The notes beneath the pieces were generated by a model. That model saw only the letters and a list, made by a program, of their open reading frames with translations, was not told the DNA's origin and made no database searches. Position numbers and translations under genes: made by a program. This document shows, in pieces, positions 5,113 through 8,546 of a DNA stretch of 8,546 nt. This DNA comes from Clostridia bacterium (lineage in GTDB: Bacteria; Bacillota; Clostridia; Christensenellales; UBA1242), in the NCBI GenBank assembly GCA_017622115.1, contig JAGART010000036.1, positions 1-8,546 on the forward strand. The letters run 5' to 3'. Position 1 is the stretch's first letter; each line of letters starts with the position of its first letter.

Positions 5113-8100
5113 ATGAAATCGATTTATACATATTACAAAGAACGTTTAATAGAAATTAGCGGAAAAAACCGAAGTTTATATTCAAAAAAGATTAGCAAAA
5201 AATACGCCTTTGATTTGGGCAAAATTTTTGATGGCGATTATGAAACAATAAATGCATTTGTAGAATTTTTATGGCGAGAAAAACGCTATTCTTTCCCTAT
5301 TATCAAAGCAGAAGACAAAGATAGATTATACAAAAATTTGGGAATAGAAAAAAAGTTAGATAAAAACTATCAAGAATTAGAAAAATTAGAGGGCAAAGAA
5401 AAAAGTGCTGCTAGTTTGAAACTTTCTCGCTTACGCAGAGAAGAAACAAAAAAAGCTATTTCCTCTCAAATTACTTCTATTAAAAATTTAAAAAGAGAAA
5501 TTGAAGAATTTGAAAAAGAAACAGGAAGATATGAGTTGTATATAGGTTACCCTTTTGTACAAGGCAGTATTAGCAAAGATATGTTAATCAAAGCACCTTT
5601 GCTTCTTTTCCCTATTGTTATTGATATTGTAGATGAAAACACTGTGGAAGTAGCAATCAAAAGAGATGAAGCCATTCAATTTAACAAAGTTTTTTGTGTA
5701 GCGTATGCTCAACAACACAAACTCAATCTTGAAGAAATGGAGTTAGAGTTTAAGGGCAGTCTTAACACTCGATTTAAAAACGTAGCAGAAGTAATTGATT
5801 ATATGCGTAAATTTGGCTTTAAAATTGGCTATACCGCTAGAAAAGGTATGTTTGATTTTGAACGTAGCAAAGAGCCGAGTATTAATGAGCCATTAGAAGT
5901 AAAAAATTACTGTGTAATGGGCAGATTTCCACTAGCAAATTCAATTTACAATGACTACACCCTTTTAGAAAAACAGAAATTAACTAATGAAGCAATAGAT
6001 GAACTATTGTATGCAAAAACACCAAAAAAGAGCAAAAAAACTGATGAGCGATTGTTTTTTGTAAGTAATTTAGACTATGCACAAGAAAATGCAATTCAAA
6101 ATCTTAACAATAGCGGTAATATAGTAATTTATGGTCCTCCTGGTACTGGTAAGTCGCAAACAATCGTAAATGTCATTGCCGATTCAATTTGCAAACACAA
6201 GCGAGTATTAGTTGTTTCTCAAAAGAAAGCCGCCCTCGATGTGGTTTATAATCGTTTAGGTTCTTTAAATGAAAAAGTTATGTTTCTTGTTGACCCAGAA
6301 AAAAGCAGACAAAATTTTTATGAACGTGCAAAGCAAGCCCACGAGAACACTATTAATTTTACCCCTACAGCCAACGAAAACCGATATGCAGAAATTGGTA
6401 ATCAAATAAAAACAGAAACTGCCGAACTAGAAACAATCTCAAATACTTTATTTAACAAAACTAATTTTGGTTTAAGTTTACAGGAAATGTATGCTAATTC
6501 TAATATAATTGGCAAAAATAGTTATGACTATACAATATATCAAAATTTAATAAATTCAAATGAACTACTTAAACTAGACTACCCTACTTTAAGCGATAAC
6601 TTACGTTTAATCAAAGAAAAGAACAAAGCAGAACTATATTATAAATTTACAGAATCAAAAAAGAGCAATCCATTTGTTGACTGCCTAAAAGATGATGTGG
6701 ATTTACACACAATCAATCAAAGCAAATCAAAATTAAACAAACTACTTAACGCAAAAGTTGTACCTTTTGATTTTTCTCAATATCCAAATTCAAGACAATT
6801 AATTTCATATTATGTAGATAAAAAGTTGGATATCAACGAATTAAAACCTTTGGCAAAGTTTGTTGCAAAAGAAGCAAATCCAAATGCATACAAGACACTT
6901 CAAGCAAGTTATGTATTTTTGCCTATGCTTCCTTTTGCAAAGTCTAAAACAAAAAGTACAGAAAGAGAAATAGAAGAAGAATTTGAAAGAACTATTATTG
7001 CTATAAAAGAATATACTCGTGAATATGAGTTTTTGAGAGAAGTATTAACCGATACTGGTTACGCAAACTTAATAAACTATATTTTAAATGGAAATTCAAG
7101 TTACCTAAAATTACTTTACAACGCATTAGACAACTATGTTGAGTTTAGAGATTTAAATCTTACACTTACTCAATTAACAGATGCCGAACACACAATACTT
7201 GATTTTGCTTACAAAAACACAGATACAAAGGCTAGATATTTAGATACAATCAACAAACTTTTAACAATTCGTATTTATTATGAAGTTACAAAAATAGAAA
7301 ACGAAAAAACAGAAGAACTAGCCAAAACTATTGATTATGAAAACCTAAAAAACAGAATTATTTCACTTAAAACGGAGCAAAATCTTGTTTCTCGTGCTAT
7401 ATGTATGGATAGTTTTAAAAATGATTATGTTTCTCTTTTTAATAAATCAGCAGAAAACAAAAACTACTTATATCAAATAAACAAACAACAAAAACAATGG
7501 CCTATTCGCAAATTTATGGAAGTTTATAGCGAATTTATGTTTAATCTATTCCCTTGTTGGTTGTTAAGTCCAGAAAGTGCTTGTACTATTTTGCCTCTTA
7601 CAAAAAATTTATTTGATATTGTTATTTTTGATGAGGCTTCGCAAATCTTTATAGAAAACACTCTGCCTATTATTTTCCGTGGCAAAAATATAGTTATTGC
7701 TGGGGACTCAAAACAATTACGCCCTACCGCTATGTTTATGAAGCGTTATTTAGGTAGTGATATTGATGAAGAAATGGACTATTCTACACAAGCAGCGTTA
7801 GAGGTTGAGAGTTTACTTGACCTTGCTATGACAAGATACACAAGTGCACACCTTACCTATCACTATCGTAGTAAAAATGAAGAGTTAATCAACTTCTCTA
7901 ACTATCTTTTTTATGACGGAAAATTACAAATTGCACCAAACACAACTAAAAATGTAGGCAAAAAGCCTATACAACGAATTAAAGTTGAAGGCAAATGGTT
8001 AAACAGATGCAACGAAGTTGAAGCAAAAGCAGTAGTTGACATATTAAAGAAAGTATTCTCTACTCGCAAAAACAAGCAATCTATTGGGGTTATTACTTTT

Positions 8101-8546
8101 AATAGTGAGCAAGAAAGTGCGATTGAAGATGCTATTGATGCAGAATGCACAAAAAATCCTCGTTTCCGTGAACAAATTTTAAAAGAACGCAACCGCAAAG
8201 AAAACGGCGAAGACATTAGTTTATTTGTTAAAAACCTTGAAAATGTACAAGGTGATGAGCGTGATATTATTATATTTAGTATAGGTTATGCTCAAAATGA
8301 ATTTGGCAAAGTTGTTGCTCATTTTGGCCCACTTTCTGTTGAGGGTGGTGAAAATAGACTTAATGTTGCAATCACACGTGCAAAAGAAAAAATTTATGTA
8401 GTTACAAGTATTGAGCCAGAAGAATTAAATGTTGAGGGAACAAAAAATCTTGGTCCAAAAATATTTAAAAATTATCTTCGCTATGTACGTGCTATTTCTA
8501 ATAGCAAACAAACAGAGGCAAAAATTATTTTAGATAGTTGCACTAC
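5113..8546 (+). CDS. DUF4011-type superfamily 1 helicase (3' end cut off)
   Basis: The frame is open for 1144 codons to the window edge. The start ATG follows an in-frame TAA at 5098-5100 and an AAAAGGG site 7 nt upstream. The N-terminus (YYKERLIEISGKNRSLY, about 7-23) and YPFVQGS...APLLLFP (146-167) match the DUF4011 domain; a charged coiled coil lies at about 80-137. The helicase core shows a Q-motif-like Gln324, motif I GPPGTGKS (341-348), motif II DEAS (840-843) after FPCWLLSPES, motif III GDSKQL (864-869), HYRS (917-920), motif V VQGDERD (1045-1051) and motif VI RLNVAITRAK (1082-1091). About 490 residues separate motifs I and II, typical of this family. The protein should use ATP to unwind or translocate on DNA or RNA. 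Relatives often end in a Vsr-like nuclease domain, and one such architecture is an anti-phage candidate (Hhe). That region is not visible here. Codon use resembles the neighbours. Confidence 0.9.
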   Translation, partial: MKSIYTYYKERLIEISGKNRSLYSKKISKKYAFDLGKIFDGDYETINAFVEFLWREKRYSFPIIKAEDKDRLYKNLGIEKKLDKNYQELEKLEGKEKSAASLKLSRLRREETKKAISSQITSIKNLKREIEEFEKETGRYELYIGYPFVQGSISKDMLIKAPLLLFPIVIDIVDENTVEVAIKRDEAIQFNKVFCVAYAQQHKLNLEEMELEFKGSLNTRFKNVAEVIDYMRKFGFKIGYTARKGMFDFERSKEPSINEPLEVKNYCVMGRFPLANSIYNDYTLLEKQKLTNEAIDELLYAKTPKKSKKTDERLFFVSNLDYAQENAIQNLNNSGNIVIYGPPGTGKSQTIVNVIADSICKHKRVLVVSQKKAALDVVYNRLGSLNEKVMFLVDPEKSRQNFYERAKQAHENTINFTPTANENRYAEIGNQIKTETAELETISNTLFNKTNFGLSLQEMYANSNIIGKNSYDYTIYQNLINSNELLKLDYPTLSDNLRLIKEKNKAELYYKFTESKKSNPFVDCLKDDVDLHTINQSKSKLNKLLNAKVVPFDFSQYPNSRQLISYYVDKKLDINELKPLAKFVAKEANPNAYKTLQASYVFLPMLPFAKSKTKSTEREIEEEFERTIIAIKEYTREYEFLREVLTDTGYANLINYILNGNSSYLKLLYNALDNYVEFRDLNLTLTQLTDAEHTILDFAYKNTDTKARYLDTINKLLTIRIYYEVTKIENEKTEELAKTIDYENLKNRIISLKTEQNLVSRAICMDSFKNDYVSLFNKSAENKNYLYQINKQQKQWPIRKFMEVYSEFMFNLFPCWLLSPESACTILPLTKNLFDIVIFDEASQIFIENTLPIIFRGKNIVIAGDSKQLRPTAMFMKRYLGSDIDEEMDYSTQAALEVESLLDLAMTRYTSAHLTYHYRSKNEELINFSNYLFYDGKLQIAPNTTKNVGKKPIQRIKVEGKWLNRCNEVEAKAVVDILKKVFSTRKNKQSIGVITFNSEQESAIEDAIDAECTKNPRFREQILKERNRKENGEDISLFVKNLENVQGDERDIIIFSIGYAQNEFGKVVAHFGPLSVEGGENRLNVAITRAKEKIYVVTSIEPEELNVEGTKNLGPKIFKNYLRYVRAISNSKQTEAKIILDSCT

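Noticed and set aside
1..8546. CRISPR array, tRNA, rRNA or intact insertion sequence
   Set aside because: No regularly spaced direct repeats, no cloverleaf-like or rRNA-like sequence and no transposase motifs were seen on either strand.

Overview
The window looks like chromosomal DNA from a low-GC Gram-positive bacterium (Bacillota, probably Clostridia or a related gut lineage). It is AT-rich throughout. Ribosome-binding sites are AGGAG, promoters match the TTGACA/TATAAT consensus, and the genetic code is standard (TGG for Trp, TAA/TAG stops). The ABC-F protein is of the Bacillus YkpA type. No genus can be assigned by eye.

Layout. Positions 1-74 (minus) hold the first 24 codons of a secreted or membrane protein that runs off the left edge. 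Positions 75-793 carry no convincing gene but are rich in structure: a probable promoter for the left gene, a degenerate interspersed-repeat-like element, three further palindromes (the best spans 35 bp at 242-276), a C10 homopolymer, one perfect DnaA box, and two terminator hairpins that fold best in minus-strand RNA. A minus-strand translation operon follows: aspS (2417-4168), then, 27 bp downstream, a YbiT/YkpA-type ABC-F ATPase (794-2389). Its promoter lies at 4205-4233. Facing away from aspS is a consensus promoter (4318-4346) that drives a cytidylate-kinase-like P-loop protein (4375-5034). After a small AT-rich dyad and an extended -10 element comes a large DUF4011-type superfamily 1 helicase (5113 to beyond 8546) that is open to the right edge.

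How the genes fit together. The minus-strand pair serves translation: tRNA-Asp charging, possibly also tRNA-Asn mischarging because a His sits at a specificity position, plus a ribosome-associated ATPase. The plus-strand pair is less ordinary. The kinase keeps a perfect Walker A loop and the overall Cmk fold, but nearly every residue that contacts CMP in E. coli Cmk is replaced or deleted. The helicase belongs to the family that includes Hhe-type (DUF4011-helicase-Vsr) anti-phage candidates, though the decisive C-terminus is outside the window.

Most interesting points: (1) the degenerate Cmk-like protein next to the DUF4011 helicase; (2) the ABC-F protein, in which Walker A 2, Q-loop 2, signature 1 and catalytic Glu 2 (here Gln) are all altered, and all belong to the same composite ATP site, leaving the other site intact; (3) the palindrome cluster in the left intergenic region. 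No CRISPR array, tRNA, rRNA or intact insertion sequence was seen.
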